DNA of 50,000 bases from the NCBI GenBank assembly GCA_009746045.1, contig RPFO01000154.1:3549763-3599762 (forward strand), read 5' to 3'. This document shows positions 35,501-44,900 of this stretch, piece by piece (the stretch's first letter is position 1; each line of letters begins with the position of its first letter). The notes beneath the pieces are model-generated. The model saw nothing but the letters and a program-made list of their open reading frames with translations. It made no database searches and was not told where the DNA came from. The translations under genes were made by a program, and so were the position numbers. This DNA is from Mesostigma viride (lineage: Eukaryota > Streptophyta > Mesostigmatophyceae > Mesostigmatales > Mesostigmataceae).

Positions 35501-36096
35501 TCAAATTGTGATCTGGGCACTGAACACGAAAATTTCAGCGGAACGTACGAAACACCAACGCAACTACAGAAAATTTTCAGTGACGAAACTGTAGTACCGT
35601 GTACCCAAGCAAAATGTAGTAGGACTTCGCTAAATTCACGTTCGGAATTTTTCCCCGCAAGATTCCCCCGCAAGATTCCCCCGCACGATTCCCCCCGCTA
35701 GGTTCAGGCTCCAGTCGATGCTCGCCAAATGGCGCAAAAAAAGAAACATATGTTAAAATCAACGGTGCGAATCCTCGTTACCGCTCGGGTAACATTCTCA
35801 CTCATTTCGCGTCTCCTACGAACCGTATTGTAGTGGGGTGTAAGCTTGTCAAAATAGCCGGGCTGGCTGGCGTCAAAGTCGTACTCATCCAGCAGCCCGT
35901 CAGAGCGACTGCGCTTGGGTTCGGGCGACGCTGCTGGCGATGCGGGCGCAGCAGGGGGCTGGACGACCACTAGAGCTTGGCTAGTGGCGCCGCTGCCTTC
36001 TGGGCCGGTGGGCGAAGCTGCAGCCGAAGCTGCAGACGTATTTTCATTGCCGAGCGCAGCCGTCAGGCTGCGTTGCGTCGATGGGCGTTTGCTCAT
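32517..36096 (-). pseudogene. LINE ORF1-like protein, interrupted
   Basis: Block 1 (36096 to about 35775): MSKRPSTQRSLTAALG, an Ala/Pro-rich part with PEPKRSRSDG (possible nuclear signal) and RRREMSENVTRA. Block 2 (about 35382-34876): KRIVVDRILGNVFFGTHASL, then a long alanine- and leucine-rich helical part ending PVLWRGLS. Block 3 (33231-32517): RGLSRYKRRVKDNYA, a charged helical region, then RSLNVIVKNLKMEEGEN, LPRAFEREILDRMGL, PPLLLTFKTPADKISFLRRR and DDDLTLAQQQRRRELW. Block 3 matches the RRM and C-terminal domains of L1-type ORF1 RNA chaperones. Between blocks 1 and 2 is about 400 bp that could be an intron (donor GTAACG, acceptor GAAAAAG). Between blocks 2 and 3 is an insertion. The frame across both junctions is consistent. 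Confidence 0.7.
33232..34874. mobile_element. Insertion(s) in the ORF1-like gene at a palindromic site
   Basis: The palindrome AGTCCTCTGGAGAGGACT occurs at 33209, 33558 and, altered, at 34857 and 34880. It splits the insert into about 325 bp and 1.3 kb. Removing the insert joins PVLWRGLS to RYKRRVKDNYA in frame. Part of the insert (34050-34200) resembles 27660-27790 in the TTAA-flanked element (TTTTAGAGAGGGGCAGGCAA against TCTTAGAGAGGCTGGGCAGA), so both may contain the same repeat family. No transposase is recognisable. Confidence 0.6.
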
Positions 36097-36186
36097 CGTA
36101 TATTGCGTAATAGCGTCGGAAAATTATATCAGCATGTGCGTCTTAGAAAGACGAAGCGATTGTGATATTCATGGAATGGAATGGAT

Positions 36187-36674
36187 GGTATAAGCTATCT
36201 AGGTCCTAGTTACAGGGGTGTGGGCACCGCGGCCCGAATCGCTATGAATGCCATACTTGGTCACACGCGGAGCCCCCACAGGCTTGGGGGTGGTCTCCTT
36301 CATCACTACTTGCCATCTATCCTTGCGCACCATCTGCCTCCATATTACAGACAAACCAGGAGGCTGCCCGGGTGTGAGCCCGTCACGTCTAGTGTAGCAC
36401 ATGTCCATACTCCATGCCGAGTCTATCACGAAAAGTCCACGGGTGGCGGCCCTGCCGCGCGCGGCCGGGGGCACGCCAGGTGAGGACATATCGCCCAGGC
36501 TGGGCGGGCTTGGTGCCAACTAGTCTATCTGAGGTATCTACCTGATCTGTGCGGGCCAGGTGCCCGGCTAGGCCCAGGCGCCTGGCTAGGCCCAGGCGCC
36601 TGTGCCTAATAATGTGGAAAACATAGGGCAAATCAGCGTACAAATCCTCATTACTAATGTGCAAACCAAAGGGG
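36187..36674 (-). mobile_element. Family A LINE, reverse transcriptase C-terminal end (copy 1)
   Basis: Nearly identical to 36761-37232. The minus frame 36664-36389 reads ISNEDLYADLPYVFHIIRHR, LGLAGHLARTDQV and GRHPWTFRDRLGMEYG, the region after the reverse transcriptase in many LINE ORF2 proteins. A frame change leads to WSMDMCYTRRDGLTPGQPPG. A 20-bp internal duplication gives LGLARRLGLAGH. Its own 3' tail lies at 32005-32088, displaced by the family C element. Confidence 0.75.
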
Positions 36675-37560
36675 ATTAATTAATTAATTAATTAATAGAC
36701 ACGTGACTGCGTCATGTGAGCATAAGTCCTCAGTGGGAGGGGAACATGGGATGGAATGGATGGTGTAAGCTATCTAGGTCCTAGTTACAGGGGTGTGGGC
36801 ACCGCGGCCCGAATCGCTATGAATGCCATACTTGGTCACACGCGGAGCCCCCACAGGCTTGGGGGTGGTCTCCTTCATCACTACTTGCCACCTATCCTTG
36901 CGCACCATCTGCCTCCATATTACAGACAAACCAGGAGGCTGCCCGGGTGTGAGCCCGTCACGTCTAGTGTAGCACATGTCCATACTCCATGCCGAGTCTA
37001 TCACGAAAAGTCCACGGGTGGCGGCCCTGCCGCGCGCGGCCGGGGGCACGCCAGGTGAGGACATATCGCCTAGGCTGGGCGGGCTTGGTGCCAGCTAGTC
37101 TATCTGATGTATCTACCTGATCTGTGCGGGCCAGATGCCCGGCTAGGCCCAGGCGCCTGTGCCTAATAGTGTGGGAAACATAGGGCAAATCAGCGTACAA
37201 ATCCTCATTACTAATGTGCAAACCAAAGGGGATGTTAAGGGCCTTGCGCAGCATCTGGGTGACGGCGCCGTCGAGTCGTTGCTCCGGCCAGCTCCTGCGT
37301 CAGTGTCCACGTCTCGGCGCCGTAGGTCAGGATCGTCAGAATGACGACCTTGAAGAGGTCACGCTTGACGATCCGGGGTAGGGCGGGGTTGCTCCACCAG
37401 CGGCGGTGGTCATGGAGGTGCGCCCATGCCATGCCGATCCGTGTCGTCATGTCGTCCTCGCAGTCGGGAAGCCAACTGCCGAGCAGCTTGAAGCGGCCTG
37501 AAGGAGGGTAGTTGACCTCGGCCGGAGATGTAAAATGGGGAATAAGTATCAGCAAATCTT
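36675..37560 (-). mobile_element. Family A LINE, reverse transcriptase C-terminal end (copy 2)
   Basis: The tail (TTAA)n and hairpin CACGTGACTGCGTCATGTG (one G-T wobble) are at 36677-36717. The minus-strand coding part runs from about 37555. GRFKLLGSWL, MTTRIGMAWAHL, VILTILTYGAETWTLTQEL (the conserved YGAETW thumb motif) are followed after a frameshift near 37250 by MLRKALNIPFGLHISNEDLY. This corresponds to the end of the reverse transcriptase and the region after it. The frame is shifted and the element 5'-truncated, so it is inactive. It is either inserted into copy 1 or a tandem duplication of it. Confidence 0.8.
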
Positions 37561-37588
37561 AAATGAAGGTAGTCACACCGGTGTGAAT

Positions 37589-37638
37589 TAATTAATTAAT
37601 TAATTAATTAATTAATTAATTAATTAATTAATTAATAG
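37589..37638 (-). mobile_element. Tail-only LINE insertion: (TTAA)n flanked by a 12-bp duplication
   Basis: A pure (TTAA)n run of about 47 bp ends in TAG, the first bases of the family A tail. It is flanked by ACCGGTGTGAAT at 37577-37588 and 37639-37650. This fits an insertion that stopped almost immediately after the tail. Confidence 0.75.
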
Positions 37639-38000
37639 ACCGGTGTGAATGTGACAGGCGAAGGGGCGAATATGGCGCATCAGTTATGTGACCAGGAAAG
37701 CCATTGGACCTTGCCATATCGCCTTGGGGCATACTGGTAATTACCTGGTTACGGCTCATTACGGATCATGGAAAAGCTCCAGAGGGCTGGGTTTGTCGTT
37801 ATTGGGCCCTGGGTCATCAGCATCCTTGAGCATCTTCATCTTCATCATCAGCAGAGAATCTTTAGTGGCGGAGGGTTCACAACAACAGAATTTTATTAAT
37901 ATGTATATTATCCAAACGTACCGCCGTCCACCGGATCGTTTCTAGCAACCAAAGCACGTATCAGCGGTCTTGAGTTGAGTTGAGTTGAGTTCAGTGCAGT

Positions 38001-38062
38001 CATTACCGCGTTAAGTTGCGATCGACGCCTTCAACTCGGCGTCGCAACTTTACGCGGTAACG
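38001..38062. repeat. Small hairpin repeat (MITE-like), copy 1
   Basis: TTACCGCGTTAAGTTGCG with its inverted arm CGCAACTTTACGCGGTAA, separated by about 20 bp. A second copy is at 39087-39167. A GAGTT microsatellite (37971-37990) precedes it. Confidence 0.85.
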
Positions 38063-38072
38063 CAACTTAACG

Positions 38073-38780
38073 GTAGAATTAGGCTAGCATCCCACCCCCT
38101 CGATCCTCGTCTCACGGACTTCAGTCCATATGGCACTATTTGACAGCTCTCGTCAAGCCCGATCATCCAGATGTAGCATGATCAAAGCCACCCAAAGCCC
38201 ATTTTCCTGTTTTTCCATACCAGGTATCTTTTCATGATTTTTGTGAGAAAGGCGGGCCGGCTGCCGCAATACTGTACGGCAGGCGCCCGACGGAGCCCCG
38301 CCGGGTGCAGCCAGCCAGTGAGCCGCCACACACTGACTGTGTGAGCCGACACAGTCAGTGCGTGAGGGCCTGTCAGAATTCCTAATACCACAAATGTGCC
38401 GTCATGTGCGCCCTGAGTGCGTGCTACTGATGTACCACAGTCCGCAGGCTGCAAAATTGCAAATCAGTAATTGGAATCGCAAGGTGGCATTCGCGCAGAT
38501 TCGCGCTTTTCAGGCGGGGACGTCCCTAGCTCTTCGCACCAGGGGAGCTTGCGTACTTTGCCGCCTAATGCCGCAATCATAGCGGGTCCCACCTTAGTCA
38601 AAGAACAGCTTATAGTAGAGGACATGGGGGGCCTCGGCCTCTCCGTGATTTGGTGTTGATGGACAAGATGATGGACAAGGCCAAGTGGGCCCAATGAGTC
38701 ATAGAGGACAACGAACCCCGGCCCTCCCGGCCGGTTGGGAAGCGCCCGCGTTTGCAAACAAGCGGGAAGCACCGACGCTA
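38073..38780. other. No recognisable gene
   Basis: Unique sequence with several overlapping short open frames on both strands (for example 38464-38772 minus). None resembles a known protein or shows convincing splice context. Confidence 0.45.
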
Positions 38781-38953
38781 GAGAGGACCCGGCCCTAGGG
38801 AAGAGAGCTTCAGTTAGAATAATAGAGTTGGCGTGGTGTTGTAGCGTTCAGTTTAGAATAGACAGGTAGGATTGTGTGAGTCCCCATCCATCCATTGATC
38901 AGGGTTAATCATGCTCCGTGACTCCCCAACGGGAGCACGAGTCTAATTAATTA
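38781..38953 (+). mobile_element. Family B LINE 3' end
   Basis: GTGACTCCCCAACGGGAGCAC (hairpin CTCCC-CAAC-GGGAG) is followed by GAGTCTAATTAATTAA. It is the plus-strand counterpart of the 27888 copy. The 5' limit is uncertain. Confidence 0.6.
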
Positions 38954-39020
38954 ACGGACCCACTATTAATTAATTAATTAATTAATTAATTAATTAATTA
39001 TTTAATTAATAGCGGGTCCG
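38954..39020. repeat. (TTAA)n core inside a 17-bp inverted repeat
   Basis: CGGACCCACTATTAATT at the left and AATTAATAGCGGGTCCG at the right are inverted copies with one mismatch, with about ten TTAA units between. The whole 67-bp block can fold into one long hairpin. Confidence 0.8.
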
Positions 39021-39086
39021 GACTTGCATGGCAAAAAGTACCGTCCTGCGCGGCAAAAAATGGCCTGACACCTACAAATTGAGTCA

Positions 39087-39167
39087 TTACCGCGTTAAGT
39101 TGCGATGGCACCAATGCGCAAGTTGCGGTCGCCGCCCAAACTTCGGCGTCGCAACTTAAAGCGGTAA
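39087..39167. repeat. Small hairpin repeat (MITE-like), copy 2
   Basis: Same arms as 38001-38062 (TTACCGCGTTAAGTTGCG and CGCAACTTAAAGCGGTAA) with a longer, different loop. Confidence 0.85.
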
Positions 39168-39203
39168 CGCAACCTTAAGAAACGCAACGGTACTGTATAT
39201 TCA

Positions 39204-39620
39204 GGCGGAGCCAACTTTCGGAAGAACCGTTAGGTAATTCGCCAGAATTGGCGAAGCTTATAAGGCCGTACACGTGAGAAAGAATAGGAATAGGGGATGA
39301 AAATCCGTCAATCCATCCATGCATCCATACATCCATACATCCATACATCCATACATCCATACATCCATACATCCATACATCCATACCCCCGATTCATACA
39401 TCCGTCCATACTCCCGATTTCTGGCCTGCGCTGGTTGTCTCTTTGATACATCCATACATCCACCGAATTTGTCCCGAATTTGCAACCATAAGGCGCTCTT
39501 CCGAAAATTGGCTCCGCCGTAGAGTTTCAACGGGAAAGTTGCAAACACGCGCGCTCTTCCGAAAATTGGCTCCGCCGTAGAGTTTCAACGGGAAAGTTGC
39601 AAACACGCACGTTACTTGAT
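39204..39620. repeat. Dispersed repeat with internal inverted ends, copy 2
   Basis: Copy of 28628-28872 with two changes. The (CATA)n/(CCAT)n middle is longer and contains a foreign 33-bp piece (39416-39449). The right part (CTCTTCCGAAAATTGGCTCC... to ...GCAAACACGC) is duplicated in tandem. Confidence 0.85.
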
Positions 39621-40286
39621 TTCCACCAATGTTGTCGTTGTTGTTGTTGATTCCACGCCGCATATGTTTCCCTATGTTTCCCACAAATATACCTCACTTT
39701 GATGAATCTCAGCATGCGCATTGAAGAATCTTTATGCGCTCGAGGTCAGCCCGAAGCTCCCAATTAGGCTTTCCGGACGTGTCGTCCCGTCATTGCCTAA
39801 TGACGTCATTGCCTAATGAGCATCCTATCGAGCATCGAGACAGGGCAGGAGTCAACAAAAGACCGTACCGGGGCAAGTATCCTGTTCAGAACCGGCCGGA
39901 ACCACCGATCCAAACTCCAAAATTCCACACTCAACACTGTCGGCAAAGGCGTCTTTTAAAATATTTTCTTTGTTATATGCAAGCACACGGTGGAAAATCC
40001 ATGGTAGCACGTCGTAGTACAGAGTCACCATTTCGGTGCCTTTGGGCTCTGGCATTGCCCGCACTTTAATTTTTTTTGTCGTCCTCAATGCCTGGTATTC
40101 GGCATCCTCAACGTGGAAGGCGGCTGCGGACTCCTAGGTCGAAATCTCCTTAGGGTCCTATAGCTCCTGTTCCGGTCGAGAGTTGGAGTTAATGGAGATA
40201 ATAGCTATATCTACTGATATGAAGCTGTGGTAGAGCATTGGTTGACAATGGTTCTGAATATAAACCTACTGGGGATCGGCGCGCTG
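39621..40286. other. Upstream region of the binding-protein gene
   Basis: Unique sequence in which the promoter should lie. No clear core-promoter motif. Short open frames only. Confidence 0.4.
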
Positions 40287-41902
40287 ATGCGGGGGTTATT
40301 TGTTGCTTTTCTATTGGCGAGATTTGTGTCATCGGACATGAGCGTCCCCTACACGCCTTACACGAACTTCCTTGGTAACGTTTACGTTGCGACTATTTTC
40401 TTAGTAGCACTGAAGTAGGTTGAGCGCGATGTCCTTGCATGTCGTCGTGGCAGTCAGAAATCTCTTATTGAATTCTTAGTTTTCCGAAAACATAAGTCTA
40501 TCCAGGCCACGTCTTTCGTTTTGCCAGAGCAAATGCCCGTAGCCAAGCACTCTTTTCTGCGTGCACCGCATTGACGACCCTCAGCTATCTTTTTCCTGGT
40601 TCCGGTTGCGTGCGCTCGACGATCTCGCCGCCATGCAGGAGGAGACATGATTGCGGACGCGCCCATTATCAGAAAATTCCCGTTCACCACCGTGGGGAAC
40701 ACGAAGGGGTTCACGAACCAGTATTCTCCTAGGCTGTGCAACTCCCTGGTCGGAGCCAGCAACGCGCCTGACGTGGTATACTACTCGCACGCTTGGTACT
40801 GCAGGCCTCCTTGTACTCGCATTTGTAAAAGACAGCGGTTTTCCCAGTTTTTCTTTCAATTGTTGTGTATTGCCCAATGAAGGACTGTCATCTGCCACAA
40901 GCATTTCGCTTTTCTGCTGGCTTTGATAGAATCCATTGCTGGAAAGCTGTACGTACCATAAAGCTGGTCAAATTCGGTCAGGAGATTTAGTTGTCAGTCA
41001 AATCAAAAGTCCATGAAGAAGGCCTTTCATTGCAGTGCTATGTGTACCATGCAGTGCTATTAATACTCGACAGACATCTCGGAAACGTGGTGGGCAGTCA
41101 GCCAGTCTTTGTGTCGCTTACCTGGTGTCCTGTGTGTCATGTAGCCATCGCCTAAGCATGGCCCCAGGAGCTTATGTGGAGGCTCGTGTATGGGCTCATT
41201 GTAGCGGTTCAATGTAGTGGCTTATGTTGTGGCTCATGTAGTGGCTCATGCAGTGGCTCATATCTTGCTGGGAGGGGTCTGGCCAACTGACATGATAGGA
41301 GCGGCAGAGCCATCGCTGCTAATGACAGGTTCTTAACCCGAGTGTGCTTGGTTGGTACGAGAATGTCTCCATGTCCATTGGGTGTATGGCACGGCATGCG
41401 GTCAAAATATCTGCTCTCTCTGGAGGAAAAGTGGTCAAAGCGGGTTGAGTCTGCCCACCCCATGGTGTAGCAGCGCACACGTGGCCAACGTAACACATGG
41501 CTGGGCCGTGTAATAAACCTAGTCACCATTGGTAGCAGTAGATTCGGGCTAATAGGCTATTTCTAGCCCGTATCCATCCTTGCACAGAGTACAATCTGTC
41601 GCAGTCGGCCCACAAGAACCAAGAGTTGGGGCCAATTAAGGACATGGCCAGGCGCGGGCGGTGCATATTGTCCATTCCCTAAATCTATCAAGTCCACTCC
41701 CTCATTCAAGAGAGTCATCAAGTCCACATGAGCTGTCGATTGTCAGTCTTGGCCTGCTGCCCTCGTCACCTAGGCTTCTAGTATGCTTGCCAGGCGACCT
41801 GCTTTGCAGGCGATGCTTGGCAGTGTCAGGGATTGTTGTGCCACACCATGATACTTGTATTAGCTTTGAACAGTGCCCCATGATGCATCTGTACCATGTT
41901 GG

Positions 41903-41939
<37 letters not shown>

Positions 41940-44900
41940 TAACTTGGGAAAGCAACCCCTTATGACACCTGTCAAACTTTGAAATCACTTCCTCGGTCTC
42001 ACCAGGGGTCGCCTTCGCGAAGCCTAGACTGGTAACTTTCAGCTTCACACACTGATGGCGGAATTTTCCTCCACACACTGATGGTCGTCACACACTGATG
42101 GCCATATTTTTCCTCCACACACTGATGGTCGTCACAATCACCGCGGTATTTCTCCTTCACACACTGACGGTCGTCACACACTGATGGCCATATTTCTCCT
42201 CCACACACTGACGGTCGTCACACACTGACGGTGGTATTTCTCCTCCACACACTGACGGTCGTCACACACTGACGGTGGTATTTCTCCTCCACACACTGAC
42301 GGTCGTCACACACTGACGGTGGTATTTCTCCTCCACACACTGACGGTCGTCACACACTGATGGTGGTATTTCTCCTCCACACACTGACGGTGGTATTTCC
42401 CCTCCACTACCCGGCGACTACAATATATATATATATATATATGTTGTGATTTGATTTTGGCTATGATTGGGTATTTTGATTTGATTGTGGTACCTTTGAG
42501 TTGACTTTTTCTGTAAATTATTGTTTCTGTGTTTGTGTGTGTGTGTGGGGGGGGAGGGTTGTTATGCCACGCACCTGCCAGGTCTATGGCTTCCAGCCGG
42601 ACGAGTCATCTCCCATCGTCATATCGCTGTGCGGGTCGCTCTTCGACACCAGTATGTCCTTTTACTGCATATTTATATATAGGACGAACGTGAAACTGAA
42701 GGGTAGCTCTTTGACTCAAGTATTTTGTCCTTTTACTGCATAGTAGTATATATATAGGATGTACCTTGAAGCCCTAAGGCCTAAGGGTCGCCCATTGACA
42801 CAAGTATGCCCCTTGATATTTGATAAAGTATCTTAAATAGGTCCCTTGATTTTTGATGAATACTACGATAGGATATTGCGGTTGTTTTCTTCTTTCTAGG
42901 TGTCTGGCCCCTCCCACCTTATTACGCTTCCCTCCCTCCCTCCCTCCCTCCCTCCCTCCCTCCCTCCCTCCCTCCCTCCCTCCCTCCTTCCCTCCCTCCC
43001 TCCCTCCCTCCTCCCTCCCTCCCTCCCTCCCTCCCTCCCTCCCTCCCTCCTCCCTCCCTCCCTCCCTCCCTCCCTCCTCCCTCCCTCCCTCCTCCCTCCC
43101 TCCTCCCTCCCTCCCTCCCTCCTCCCTCCCTCCCTCCCTCCCTCCCTCCCTCCCTCCCTCCCTCCCTCCCTCCCTCCCTCCCTCCCTCCCTCCCTCCCTC
43201 CCTCCCTCCCTCCCTCCCTCCCTCCTCCCTCCCTCCCTCCCTCCCCCTCCCTCCCTCCCTCCCTCCCTCCCTCCCTCCCCCTCCCTCCCTCTCTCTCCCT
43301 CCCTCCCCCCCTCCCCCTGCAGTAATCTACCTGTTAGACGCGGACGGCCTGCCCATGATCCCCCTGAGCGAGCCGTTTGCCCTCTGCAACGACAACAGCA
43401 ACCGGCTCGGCTGCCAGGGCATGGACAGTGCGCTGGAGCTCTCGGTGGAGAAGGGCCGGCTGTACTACATCGTCGTGGATGGCGTGGGGCGCGAGGAGGG
43501 CGTATTCCAGCTCACCATCCTGTACCAGGGTAGGTGTAGGGGGTAGGTGTAGTGGGTTGTGGGTGAACCCTGGGTGTGCCCCCCAAAACTCTCAGGCTCC
43601 GGGAGAGGCCTTTCTATTCTCCCAAACCGGCTGCTCTCAAAGAGTTCCAAGCCTATCTCTGGCCTCTGGATTATCGATGGGGCAGCGTGACTGCATCCGC
43701 TATGCTTTTGCTACTTCCTGTTGTATTGCACCCACAGTTGGGCCTGCAGCGTGATGCTGACGAATCCGTGGTGGCCTGCCCACGTGAGACAGTGACGGAA
43801 GCCAGGGCACAGTCCCCCCTCGTTGTGTCTAGGGGTTGAAATGTTCCTTTATTGGTACCCACGTGACGCAGTCTACGATCTTTTAATTAATCCTGAACCA
43901 AAGTGAGTGGGGGATGGCGAATCCGAACTGGGGGCTGGGATATAGTACAAAGGGTTCCGTAAAGTATGTGGGCCGATGGCTTGGGGCGCGAGGAAGGCGT
44001 GCTCCAGCTCACTATCCTGTACCAGACTGAGTGTCTGGGAAGTTGCTTGTACCAGAGTGACGAGCGTTAGATGCCACCACAGTTATGGGAACCATCCTGT
44101 AGCGGAGCGATGGGAGTCAATCTGGACCAGAGTGACTGATGGGATCAGAGGGTGCAGCTCTATCTACAGGGTCGGCGGGATGCCATGCTCGCAACCGTGT
44201 TAGTCTCCAAATAAAATTTATCGTTCCCACACAACAAAACCTAAATAGCCTTGTGATATGCCTCTTTGGCGCTGCTGTGCGCACTTGTTCTCTTATGCTA
44301 ACGATCCTTCCTATGCCCCCCTTCCTCCCCTCCCCCCCCCCCCATCTCAATCATATTTCCCCTTCCCAAGGCACACCACCCAAGCTCATCCACCCACTCT
44401 CTTCGGCTCACATGTACTCGCGCACAATCTTCCCCTCTACCCTTCCCCCACCCCACCCCCACCTTTGCCCCGCCAGGTGTGCCCTATTCGCGCACGCTCA
44501 CGAGCGTGCTGCAGCGCGGCAAGCTTCGCTGCGGCGTGTTCCGCGATAATGAACCGACCGTCCTCGGCGCGCCAGGCGCCAATGGGCAGCCCGCCACGGG
44601 CATGGAGCCGGACATGTGCCGTGCCATCGCTGCTGCGCTGTTTAACGACCCTTTGGCGAACGACACGCAGGTCGAGTTCATTTCGTTGACCGCCGTCGAG
44701 AGGTGCGTCACTCGGTGCTTGCGTGCTGATGCCTGTATGCTTGCTCATGTGTGTGGCACTGTTTACTAATTTGTGCGGCACTATCTGCTCATTCTGTTCG
44801 GCACAGTTTGCTCATTCTGTGCAGCACTATCTGCTCATTCTGTGCGGCACTATCTGCTCATTCTGTGCGGCACTATCTGCTCATTCTGTGCGGCACTGTT

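Larger units (their letters stand above)
32089..36175 (-). mobile_element. Full-length family C element: ORF1-like gene without reverse transcriptase
   Basis: Flanked by ATGGAATGGAT at 32078-32088 and 36176-36186, inside a family A LINE. On the minus strand it reads: a short leader (about 80 nt), an ORF1-like protein (36096-32517, in three blocks), a 3' UTR of about 420 nt containing two hairpins (GCAGGGAGTAACTCTCTGC and ACTCCCAACGGAGT), and the 3' end at about 32089. No endonuclease, reverse transcriptase or RNase H is seen. It resembles mammalian half-L1 (HAL1) elements in design. A further 1.64-kb insertion splits the ORF at 33232-34874. Confidence 0.75.

Noticed and set aside
42035-42405. 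CRISPR-like array
   Set aside because: Units are contiguous tandem repeats without unique spacers, in a eukaryotic intron.
42853-43533. Leu-Pro-Ser repeat protein continuous with exon 4
   Set aside because: The repeat part is the pyrimidine tract of the intron and reads exon 4 in the wrong frame.
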